A DNA stretch of 5,765 bases. Origin: an uncultured Lachnospira sp. (GTDB lineage Bacteria; Bacillota; Clostridia; Lachnospirales; Lachnospiraceae). This document shows, one piece after another, positions 1 through 5,322 of this stretch (its first letter is position 1; every line of letters starts with the position of its first letter). The stretch spans positions 1 through 5,765 of the forward strand of contig CAKRKK010000158.1 of the NCBI GenBank assembly GCA_934358235.1, written 5' to 3'. Below the pieces are notes generated by a model. The model was not told the DNA's origin. It did not search any database and worked only from the letters and a program-made list of their open reading frames with translations. Both the position numbers and the translations under genes were made by a program.

Positions 1-219
1 CCTGTATTCTTTATTGTTAGATATAATACAGGTGTCATAGCCTATCTGCCTTAATTCCTCAAACAGCTCTTTTGCCCTCTTAGTAACTGGTGCACCATGT
101 TCAACTAATGTATTATCAACATCAAATATAATTCCTCTGTAGCCCTTATCATATAATCCCTTATAATCTATATCATAGGCAGAAGCTATATACATATCAG
201 GATAAAATCTACTAAGCAT
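1..219 (-). CDS. yqeG: YqeG-family HAD phosphatase, 5' part (runs off the left edge)
   Basis: The first 73 codons of a minus-strand gene are visible; the 3' part lies beyond base 1. The reading begins MLSRFYPDMY and reaches IIFDVDNTLVEHG. This contains the HAD motif I DxDxT (D33, D35, T37), where the first Asp would be the phosphorylated nucleophile. It is followed by IISNNK (S67-N69), the HAD motif II Ser. The N-terminal F-P-D pattern followed by GI-IFDVDNTL is typical of the YqeG family (HAD subfamily IIIA, about 170 residues when complete), a conserved Firmicutes phosphatase of uncertain physiological substrate. The ATG at 217-219 has a purine-rich GGAAAG nine bases upstream. It lies 29 bp downstream of the nrdR stop with no terminator between, so it is probably cotranscribed with nrdR. 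Family assignment is firm; cellular role is not known to me. Confidence 0.88.
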   Translation of the reverse strand, partial: MLSRFYPDMYIASAYDIDYKGLYDKGYRGIIFDVDNTLVEHGAPVTKRAKELFEELRQIGYDTCIISNNKEYR

Positions 220-248
220 TATCTGTTACTTTCCTTCCATAATTGATA

Positions 249-698
249 TTAACTGTTAAGAATCTTCTTTAACTCATCCATAAATGTATTAACATCCTTA
301 AATTCCCTATATACCGAAGCAAACCTTACATATGCCACCTCGTCAACCTTTTTAAGCTCATCCATAACTATTGAGCCTATTGTTGTTGTTGGAATTTCTT
401 TCTTATCTGTATTAAATATCTGGCTCTCAATATCATCTACCATATCATTAATCTGTTCCATTGATACTGGCCTTTTATGACACGATCTTACTATACCAGC
501 AACAAGCTTTTCCCTGTCATAGGGCTCCCTGTTATTGTCCTTCTTAACTACAATAAGCGGTAATGTTTCTATTTTTTCATATGTTGTAAATCTTCTTTTA
601 CATTCATCGCACTGACGTCTTCTTCTTATTGAAATATCATCAGTTGGTCTTGAATCAATAACTCTGGTATTCTCTTTTCCACAATATGGACACTTCAT
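249..698 (-). CDS. nrdR: Transcriptional repressor NrdR
   Basis: Full-length NrdR (149 residues, the usual size). The N-terminal zinc ribbon has its four cysteines at C3, C6, C30 and C33, with the family signature VIDSRP at 13-18 and RRRRQC at 25-30 between and at the second pair. An ATP-cone domain follows from about residue 48 to 136 ([16 protein letters not shown], then KRPVS and [13 protein letters not shown]). NrdR is a cytosolic nucleotide-sensing repressor that binds tandem NrdR boxes upstream of ribonucleotide reductase operons; dATP/ATP occupancy of the cone sets its oligomeric state. The start is supported by AAGGAGG (709-715, minus sense) ten bases before ATG. A perfect consensus promoter lies upstream. 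No ribonucleotide reductase gene is in the window, so its targets are elsewhere. It sits divergent from sigG and immediately upstream of yqeG. Confidence 0.97.
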   Translation of the reverse strand: MKCPYCGKENTRVIDSRPTDDISIRRRRQCDECKRRFTTYEKIETLPLIVVKKDNNREPYDREKLVAGIVRSCHKRPVSMEQINDMVDDIESQIFNTDKKEIPTTTIGSIVMDELKKVDEVAYVRFASVYREFKDVNTFMDELKKILNS

Positions 699-719
699 CG
701 TAGCGCAGCCTCCTTAACA

Positions 720-736
720 ACCAGTTTATAGCTGGT
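720..736. promoter_or_regulatory. 17-bp inverted repeat over the nrdR transcription start
   Basis: ACCAG and CTGGT arms flank a 7-base AT-rich centre (TTTATAG). The dyad begins 4 bp downstream of the nrdR -10 box, so it would cover the expected +1. Such placement suits a repressor operator, or a small hairpin in the 5' leader. It does not match the NrdR box consensus (acaCwAtATaTwGtgt) well enough to call autoregulation. Seen directly; the regulatory role is inference. Confidence 0.35.
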
Positions 737-739
737 GTA

Positions 740-768
740 ATTATAACTTAGTGCTTTAATAATGTCAA
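740..768 (-). promoter_or_regulatory. Sigma-A promoter of nrdR-yqeG
   Basis: Read on the minus strand, a perfect -35 TTGACA (763-768) and a perfect -10 TATAAT (740-745) are separated by 17 bp. The predicted start is near 733, giving a leader of about 35 nt that contains the AAGGAGG ribosome binding site. This is an exact vegetative consensus, so strong basal expression of nrdR-yqeG is expected unless repressed. Confidence 0.85.
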
Positions 769-889
769 AAATATCGTATAAAATCCGCTCTGTTGGTCAA
801 TGCTTCTACTATAAGCGAACACACCCAGGCTTGCAGCTACGCATTTTAACTAAGGATAAAGGTTCGCAAATTCTTTAGGAGGAATGTAA

Positions 890-1672
890 ATGGCAGGTGT
901 AAGAGTTACCATATGTGGAGTGAATACTAAGGAATTACCTCTTTTGAATGCTAAAGATAAGAATGAGCTTCTTACCAGAATAAAAGCCGGCGATAAGAAA
1001 GCCAGAGAACGTTTCATCAAAGGAAATCTAAGGCTTGTATTAAGTATAGTGGGACGTTTTTCAAACAGTAATGAAAACCTGGATGATCTGTTTCAGATTG
1101 GATGCATAGGCTTAATAAAAGCAATAGATAACTTTGACCTAAAGCAGGGTGTTCAATTCTCAACATATGCAGTTCCAATGATAACTGGAGAAATCAAAAG
1201 ATATCTTCGTGACAATAGTGCTATACGTGTAAGCCGCAGCCTTAAGGATATGGCTTACAAAGCTATATACACTAAAGAACAGCTTCTAAAAAGCCGGCAA
1301 AAGGAGCCAACCATATCTGAAATCGCAAGTGAAATAGGTGTATCCAAGGAGGATATTGTCATAGCGCTTGAGGCTGTTTCTCCTGCAATCTCTCTTTATG
1401 AACCTGTGTTTAACGAAGGTCAGGATACGCTATATGTAATAGACCAGATAAAGGATGTTAAAGGCGGCGAAGATAACTGGGTTACACAGCTTGCCCTTAA
1501 CGATGCATATAAACGTCTGAATACACGGGAACAACAGATTATAAGAATGCGCTTTTATGAATATAAAACACAGATGGAAATTGCGGAAGAAATAGGTATA
1601 TCACAGGCACAGGTAAGCCGCCTTGAAAAATGTGCCCTTAAAAACATGAAAAAATATGTATCACAGGATTAA
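890..1672 (+). CDS. sigG: RNA polymerase sporulation sigma factor SigG (late forespore)
   Basis: A 260-residue sigma-70 family protein that follows Bacillus SigG along its whole length. The diagnostic N-terminus is VTICGVNTKELPLL (6-19). Region 2 covers about 43-113, with core-binding DDLFQIGCIGLIKAIDNFD and region 2.4 FSTYAVPMITGEIKRYLRD (90-108). Region 3 covers about 115-190 (IRVSRSLKD onward). Region 4 covers about 205-255, with the helix-turn-helix KTQMEIAEEIGISQAQVSRLEK (226-247). SigG directs late forespore genes (spore DNA-protecting proteins, germination genes) after engulfment. It differs from SigF by the ICGV N-terminus and the QAQVSRLEK end. The ATG has AGGAGG (877-882) seven bases upstream. 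I could not define a convincing SigF/SigG-type promoter: CATTTTA (842-848) fits the -10 pattern CATnnTA but has no good -35. Unlike the common spoIIGA-sigE-sigG arrangement, sigE is not upstream; the neighbour is divergent nrdR. A hairpin terminator follows, so it is probably monocistronic. Confidence 0.95.
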   Translation: MAGVRVTICGVNTKELPLLNAKDKNELLTRIKAGDKKARERFIKGNLRLVLSIVGRFSNSNENLDDLFQIGCIGLIKAIDNFDLKQGVQFSTYAVPMITGEIKRYLRDNSAIRVSRSLKDMAYKAIYTKEQLLKSRQKEPTISEIASEIGVSKEDIVIALEAVSPAISLYEPVFNEGQDTLYVIDQIKDVKGGEDNWVTQLALNDAYKRLNTREQQIIRMRFYEYKTQMEIAEEIGISQAQVSRLEKCALKNMKKYVSQD

Positions 1673-1704
1673 TATTTAAAATACATTTTGTTATTTCAGA
1701 ATAC

Positions 1705-1757
1705 AAAAAAGAAAGCAATAATTATCAGTCTTTACTGATATCTGTTGCTTTCTTTTT
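1705..1757. terminator. Two-tier bidirectional hairpin terminator between convergent genes
   Basis: The outer stem pairs 1706-1718 (AAAAAGAAAGCAA) with 1745-1757 (TTGCTTTCTTTTT), 13 perfect pairs. Nested inside, TATCAG (1723-1728) pairs with CTGATA (1735-1740) around a 6-base loop. The A tract at one foot and the T tract at the other give a U-run in either direction. It lies 33 bp after the sigG stop and 39 bp after the stop of the convergent phosphoesterase gene, so it can end both transcripts. Confidence 0.88.
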
Positions 1758-1795
1758 ATTTATATGTCCCTCTTAGCCTTACTATCAGCTTAAAG

Positions 1796-2776
1796 TTACT
1801 TATTCTTCTGGTTTCTTAATTCTGTCAGGAACTTATCCTCTATAAGCTTCCTTATACCGGCTGGTGTCTTATCCTTAAGGCTTGCATAGCTTATAAAACC
1901 ACCTGCCATATGCTCGTGTCCACCGCCGTTTCCTATGTTCATTAACGCATGGTTAGATATGCAGCCTGCATCATACACTCCGCTGCTTCTTATTGACAGC
2001 TTGACACCCTCCTCCTTTGCCGAATAAGCTAATGCGAAATCTATGCCATCCAGTGTCATTATAAAATCACATATCGAGGCGATAAGTGCTTCCTGGCAAT
2101 TATCTCCTGTACTCGCAAAGCAGGCATCCTCATGAATACTGACGTTCGCTATTGCATAAGCATACGCCTTAAGATCATCATACTGTCTTACACTTGTATC
2201 AAGCTTGTTTAACACCTTATGATTGGCAATATTATACAGCTTATAAAACATATCAAGATCAAGCTGCGTAACTCCTCTTTTCATATCTGCCGTATCCACC
2301 TTTATGCCATATAACAGAGCTGTCGCCATATGCATATCAATTTCAATATTATTTTCCATATAATAAGACGCAATTATAGAAGCACACGCTCCCACCTCCG
2401 GTCTGATATCCTGAAATACATAATTATTAGACTTATATATTGGATGATGATCAATGCATATAGTCTTATCAGAATGTGTATCTACGATATTAGCATTTCC
2501 CTTCTGTGCATCAACTATAATCACCTCTCGGTCCCTGTCAAGCTCTTCAACACACTTGATCTCCAATATGTCTATATTAAGAAGTTCCACCATCTTAGAT
2601 GTTACTGTCTTTACTATACTCCCCTTGTATACAATCTCAGCTATTATCCCCTCCGCCTCTAACAGGTTCTTCATACCATAAGCACTCGCTATTGCATCAG
2701 GATCTGGAAAATTATGCATCTGGACATATACTTTTTTCCCTTTAATATATGATAATATCTCCTCTAACTTTGTCAT
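1796..2776 (-). CDS. DHH/DHHA1 phosphoesterase, NrnA-like
   Basis: A 326-residue protein with both domains of the DHH superfamily. In the DHH domain, motif I is HNFPDPDA (H21, D25, D27), motif II is IIVDAQ with D89, motif III is the name-giving DHH at 109-111, and motif IV is D161 (KVDTADMKRG). These residues bind two Mn ions. The C-terminal DHHA1 substrate domain carries GGGHEHMAGG (284-293). All catalytic residues are present and the length fits NrnA-type enzymes (about 310-330), which degrade nano-RNA and/or dephosphorylate pAp in the cytosol. Whether this one acts on nano-RNA, pAp, a cyclic dinucleotide product or something else cannot be read from sequence. The start is backed by AAGAGGA (2783-2789, minus sense) six bases before ATG. 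It appears monocistronic, with a promoter at 2827-2854 and a terminator shared with sigG. Confidence 0.9.
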   Translation of the reverse strand: MTKLEEILSYIKGKKVYVQMHNFPDPDAIASAYGMKNLLEAEGIIAEIVYKGSIVKTVTSKMVELLNIDILEIKCVEELDRDREVIIVDAQKGNANIVDTHSDKTICIDHHPIYKSNNYVFQDIRPEVGACASIIASYYMENNIEIDMHMATALLYGIKVDTADMKRGVTQLDLDMFYKLYNIANHKVLNKLDTSVRQYDDLKAYAYAIANVSIHEDACFASTGDNCQEALIASICDFIMTLDGIDFALAYSAKEEGVKLSIRSSGVYDAGCISNHALMNIGNGGGHEHMAGGFISYASLKDKTPAGIRKLIEDKFLTELRNQKNK

Positions 2777-2789
2777 ATAATTTCCTCTT

Positions 2790-2807
2790 CTAATAGTACT
2801 AATAGTA
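2790..2807. repeat. Tandem 9-bp direct repeat in the phosphoesterase leader
   Basis: CTAATAGTA occurs twice head-to-tail (2790-2798 and 2799-2807), followed by a degenerate ATAATAC. It lies between the -10 box and the ribosome binding site of the minus-strand phosphoesterase gene, so it is transcribed into the 5' leader. It could be a slippage-prone repeat or a protein site; only the repetition itself is seen. Confidence 0.6.
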
Positions 2808-2826
2808 ATAATACTTCATCCCTTAC

Positions 2827-2854
2827 ATTATAGCGCCTGACTACACATTTGCAA
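2827..2854 (-). promoter_or_regulatory. Sigma-A promoter of the DHH phosphoesterase gene
   Basis: On the minus strand, -35 TTGCAA (2849-2854) and a perfect -10 TATAAT (2827-2832) are spaced by 16 bp. The expected start is near 2820, giving a leader of about 44 nt that includes the tandem 9-bp repeat and the GAGGA ribosome binding site. Confidence 0.65.
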
Positions 2855-2872
2855 CCGCTTCTTCTATTTATA

Positions 2873-2901
2873 TTGCACATCTCTATTGTATATGCATAAA
2901 T
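2873..2901 (+). promoter_or_regulatory. Probable promoter of the ABC importer operon, with an overlapping dyad
   Basis: TTGCAC (2873-2878) is a reasonable -35. CATAAA (2895-2900, 16-bp spacer) or ATAAAT (2896-2901, 17-bp spacer) would be the -10. TATAGT at 2902-2907 is a better -10 by sequence but lacks a partner -35. An imperfect dyad (2883-2906, CTAT...ATAG arms with TATGCATA at the centre, 9 of 12 pairs) covers this region and could be an operator. The sequence is very AT-rich, so confidence is limited. Confidence 0.4.
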
Positions 2902-2922
2902 TATAGTAACATCATATATGTC

Positions 2923-2927
2923 GGAGG
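2923..2927 (+). promoter_or_regulatory. Ribosome binding site that selects the TTG start of the ATPase gene
   Basis: GGAGG lies five bases before TTG (2933-2935). The in-frame ATG at 2918-2920 is upstream of this Shine-Dalgarno and has only AT-rich sequence before it, so it is unlikely to be the main start. Confidence 0.65.
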
Positions 2928-2932
2928 CAATC

Positions 2933-3751
2933 TTGAATAACTCTTACTATGTCACCACAGACAACAAAACTGATAATACATCTTCTTTTACTCCGCTTCT
3001 TTCTCTTACGGATATATCTTATTCCTACAACACACCTAAAGCTGAAATACCTGCTCTTGATGGCATCTGTCTTGATATTGCACCCGGCTCCTTCACCTCT
3101 ATCGTAGGTCCTTCCGGATGTGGTAAATCCACTCTTTTATCTATAATATGTGGTCTTTTAAAACCTGATAGCGGATATATAACTTCTTCTAAATACAATA
3201 CGGATAATGATTCATATATACAGCATATAGGTTATATGCCCCAGAAGGATACTCTTTTTGAATGGCGGACTATATACGCCAATGTAACCCTCGGCCTTGA
3301 AATCAATCATCTAAAGGATGCTTCACATCTTGCAGAAGTAGATAATATGCTTAAGGAATACGGCTTATATCAATTCCTAAACGTCTACCCCAATGAATTA
3401 TCAGGTGGCATGCGGCAGCGTGCAGCACTCATAAGAACTCTGGCACTAAACCCGGATATATTACTTCTTGATGAACCATTTTCCGCTCTTGACTATCAGA
3501 CCAGACTTGAGGTTTCTAATGACATTGGCTGTATTATAAAAGAGCAGAAAAAAACAGCACTTCTTGTAACACATGATATATCAGAAGCAATATCTATGGG
3601 TGATCGTGTTGTAATACTTTCACACCGTCCAGCCAGAATTAAAAATATTATTAACATAGAGCTTTCTATTAATAACAGGACTCCTTTCTCTTCACGACAG
3701 GCGCCTGAATTCGCAGGATATTTTAATGAGATATGGGAGGAAATTCAATGA
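2933..3751 (+). CDS. ABC importer ATPase, SsuB/TauB (nitrate/sulfonate/taurine) type
   Basis: Using the TTG start the product has 272 residues. It has a full set of nucleotide-binding motifs: Walker A GPSGCGKST (59-67), Q-loop Q104 in YMPQKD, signature LSGGMRQR (156-163), Walker B ILLLDE (176-181) with D-loop SALD after it, and H-loop H214 in LLVTHD. The YMPQKDTLFEWRTI-NV-LGLE stretch and the SHRPARI segment after the H-loop are typical of the SsuB/TauB/ThiZ group of importers for sulfonates, taurine, nitrate or pyrimidine precursors. It should sit on the cytoplasmic face and energise the permease encoded next, whose start overlaps its stop. About 25 residues precede the conserved domain. The start is chosen because GGAGG (2923-2927) lies five bases before TTG; the ATG at 2918 would add five residues but has no Shine-Dalgarno. 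The substrate cannot be deduced. Confidence 0.88.
   Translation: MNNSYYVTTDNKTDNTSSFTPLLSLTDISYSYNTPKAEIPALDGICLDIAPGSFTSIVGPSGCGKSTLLSIICGLLKPDSGYITSSKYNTDNDSYIQHIGYMPQKDTLFEWRTIYANVTLGLEINHLKDASHLAEVDNMLKEYGLYQFLNVYPNELSGGMRQRAALIRTLALNPDILLLDEPFSALDYQTRLEVSNDIGCIIKEQKKTALLVTHDISEAISMGDRVVILSHRPARIKNIINIELSINNRTPFSSRQAPEFAGYFNEIWEEIQ
3735..3740 (+). promoter_or_regulatory. Ribosome binding site of the permease gene, inside the ATPase gene
   Basis: GGGAGG lies seven bases before ATG 3748, within the last codons of the ATPase gene. It excludes the in-frame ATG at 3733, which overlaps the Shine-Dalgarno itself and has none of its own. Confidence 0.75.
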
Positions 3752-4557
3752 TGACAGACAACAGGCATTATAACATAAGTACACAGCGTCAGCTTTATCT
3801 TACTAAGCTAAGACGCTATCACATAACAATAACTATAATACGTTTTCTTATTCTTATAGGCCTTATAGCTGCCTGGGAAATATCAACCCGCACAGGGCTG
3901 CTTAATCCATTTATATTCAGCTCACCCTCAAGAATTGTTAACACCTTCATTATTATGGCCAGGGATGGAAGTATATTTGTTCATATATGGACGACACTTT
4001 ATGAAACCTTTCTTTCTTTTTTTCTTATAATAGCTGTTGGTCTTGGTGCTGCCATTCTGCTATGGTTATGGCGTGGCCTTTCAGATTGTCTTGAGCCTTA
4101 TCTGATTATCCTTAACAGTCTTCCAAAGTCAGCACTTGCTCCTATGATTATTGTATGGCTTGGCAATAATATTAAGGCTATTATTATAACAGCTATTTCT
4201 GTTGCAATATTTGGCATGATAATCAACATATATACAGGTTTTCTTGAAACCGACAAGGATAAAATCACTCTGATAAAAACACTTGGTGGTACTAAATGGG
4301 ATATTCTTACAAAGCTTATACTACCAGGCTCTAAAAAAATCATAATAAGCAATACAAAGGTAAATATCGGCTTATGTCTTGTAGGTGTTATTATCGGTGA
4401 ATTTCTTGCTGCAAGCCGCGGTCTTGGATATCTTATAATATATGGTTCACAGGTATTTAAAATGACTTATGTATCTATGAGCATCGTTATATTATGCATA
4501 ATATCAACCTTACTTTTTAAACTTGTGGATATATTAGAAAAACTTCTGTCAAAGTAA
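3748..4557 (+). CDS. ABC importer permease, SsuC/TauC type
   Basis: A 269-residue MetI-like (BPD_transp_1) inner-membrane permease. After a basic N-terminus (RRYH), about six hydrophobic segments can be seen near residues 30-46, 86-108, 118-137, 143-162, 206-222 and 242-260. The motif FIFSSPSRIV (55-64) and the central LPKSALAPMIIVWLG (125-139) are characteristic of SsuC/TauC-type subunits. The cytoplasmic EAA-like loop, which contacts the ATPase, is LIKTLGGTKWDILTKLILPG (175-194). ATG 3748 overlaps the ATPase stop as ATGA, which implies translational coupling; a second ATG follows at once and could also serve. No substrate-binding protein gene follows or precedes in the window, although such importers need one. 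No thiamine or other riboswitch is recognisable upstream. After the stop, TGATAA...TTATCA (4565-4586) forms only a weak stem without a U-run. Confidence 0.88.
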   Translation: MMTDNRHYNISTQRQLYLTKLRRYHITITIIRFLILIGLIAAWEISTRTGLLNPFIFSSPSRIVNTFIIMARDGSIFVHIWTTLYETFLSFFLIIAVGLGAAILLWLWRGLSDCLEPYLIILNSLPKSALAPMIIVWLGNNIKAIIITAISVAIFGMIINIYTGFLETDKDKITLIKTLGGTKWDILTKLILPGSKKIIISNTKVNIGLCLVGVIIGEFLAASRGLGYLIIYGSQVFKMTYVSMSIVILCIISTLLFKLVDILEKLLSK

Positions 4558-4590
4558 TATTTACTGATAACATGATGTAATTATCAAGAC

Positions 4591-4619
4591 TTGACATAAA
4601 CTCATTTTGCATTAATAAT
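4591..4619 (+). promoter_or_regulatory. Sigma-A promoter of the DUF5721 gene
   Basis: A perfect -35 TTGACA (4591-4596) is followed after 17 bp by AATAAT (4614-4619, five of six consensus bases). TAATAA one base earlier (16-bp spacer) is an alternative -10. The predicted leader is roughly 35 nt. This makes the downstream gene independent of the transporter operon. Confidence 0.6.
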
Positions 4620-4661
4620 ACTTTTAAAGCATATTTTTCACATTATGATTGGAGACATTTT

Positions 4662-5171
4662 ATGATTTCGCTTAGAATTAAAGATACCAAAACCTTTATG
4701 TCACAGCTTTTTATCAAGGATACCTTTGATAACTTTCTGCTGTCTGAGGCTGATATAAAAACAGCCTGTTCATATAGAATAGATGGTCAGGTTAACCGTA
4801 CCTTCTATACTGATGAGGAATGGAGCAGTCTTAACGAAGATTCCACAAAATATACAGCCTGGCATTCACTTAAGCCCTTCTGTTTCAGTATTATAAAGGG
4901 CAATAAGGTGCCATCCCTGTTAAGAATAGTTATGCTCTTACCTGGCAGTGAAGCCGCCAGGCTGCTCTCACATATAGAAACTGACATATCACCAGATAAT
5001 ATTAATGGCTTATTTATCAATATCAGATATCAGGATGGGCGGGCTGATATTATTACAGGAACATCTCTTAACATATTCAGTCTTGATAAAGCTCTCGATT
5101 CAGCTTTTGATTCATATATAAAAAGCTTCTTATCTGATAATGGCATCGACTTTGAAGACGCTTTATATTAA
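4662..5171 (+). CDS. DUF5721-family protein of unknown function
   Basis: A 169-residue soluble protein with no signal peptide or membrane segment. I recognise the pattern of the DUF5721 family, seen mainly in Lachnospiraceae: MISLRIKDTKTFMSQLF at the start, then FDNFLLSEADI (22-32), KPFCFSIIKG (71-80), NGLFINIRYQDG (115-126) and TGTSLNIFSLDK (132-143). This family has no established function, and nothing in the sequence shows a catalytic motif. The start is supported by GGAGA (4651-4655) six bases before ATG. It has its own promoter and no clear intrinsic terminator of its own; the next hairpin downstream is CIRCE, in front of htpG. Its place next to htpG may be a chance adjacency. The family call rests on memory of homologues rather than a search. 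Confidence 0.75.
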   Translation: MISLRIKDTKTFMSQLFIKDTFDNFLLSEADIKTACSYRIDGQVNRTFYTDEEWSSLNEDSTKYTAWHSLKPFCFSIIKGNKVPSLLRIVMLLPGSEAARLLSHIETDISPDNINGLFINIRYQDGRADIITGTSLNIFSLDKALDSAFDSYIKSFLSDNGIDFEDALY

Positions 5172-5220
5172 TTTAATAATTTCTAAACTCCCTTGTTTTA
5201 CTGGGTTTGTTCCATTTTTA

Positions 5221-5247
5221 TTAGCACTCATTTGGTTTGAGTGCTAA
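5221..5247. promoter_or_regulatory. CIRCE element (HrcA heat-shock operator)
   Basis: A perfect match to CIRCE: TTAGCACTC (5221-5229), a 9-base spacer, then GAGTGCTAA (5239-5247), with no mismatch in either arm. HrcA binds this palindrome and represses heat-shock genes until unfolded protein titrates GroEL away from HrcA. Here it stands just upstream of htpG and overlaps the probable promoter. Confidence 0.97.
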
Positions 5248-5260
5248 TTTTCTCTATACT
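5232..5260 (+). promoter_or_regulatory. Probable sigma-A promoter of htpG overlapping CIRCE
   Basis: TTGGTT (5232-5237) and TATACT (5255-5260) are spaced by 17 bp, with the -35 inside the CIRCE spacer and the right arm between the boxes, a good position for HrcA repression. An alternative pair lies just upstream: TTGTTT (5193-5198) with TTTTAT or TTTATT (5216-5222), whose start would fall within CIRCE. I cannot choose between them with certainty. Confidence 0.5.
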
Positions 5261-5322
5261 TCCTGACATCAGAATATTAAACTACATATTATGAAATTAT
5301 TTTCCCTATTATTAAGAAGTGG

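Noticed and set aside
720..738. NrdR box upstream of nrdR
   Set aside because: The dyad shares only the ACAC edge and an AT-rich centre with the consensus, and a second box at the usual helical spacing is not seen.
842..848. CATTTTA as -10 of a SigF/SigG promoter for sigG
   Set aside because: The -10 pattern fits, but no acceptable -35 lies 15-18 bp upstream; the best resemblance (CGAACA at 816) is 20 bp away.
2330..2681. Plus-strand open frames of 110 and 75 codons
   Set aside because: Both lie wholly within the well-supported minus-strand phosphoesterase gene, lack ribosome binding sites and show no family pattern.
2777..2932. Riboswitch controlling the SsuBC-type importer
   Set aside because: The region is short and has promoters in both directions; no thiamine (CTGAGA), SAM or other riboswitch core is present.
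3733..3747. ATG 3733 as start of the permease
   Set aside because: It overlaps the GGGAGG that serves ATG 3748, and has no ribosome binding site itself; ATG 3748 gives the usual ATGA overlap.
4098..4352. Minus-strand open frame of 84 codons
   Set aside because: Antisense to the permease; its hydrophobic composition mirrors the membrane codons on the other strand.
4565..4586. TGATAA...TTATCA hairpin after the permease as a terminator
   Set aside because: Only a 6-bp AT-rich stem with a 10-base loop and no following U-run.
4805..5020. Minus-strand open frame of 71 codons
   Set aside because: Antisense to the DUF5721 gene, no Shine-Dalgarno, no recognisable domain.
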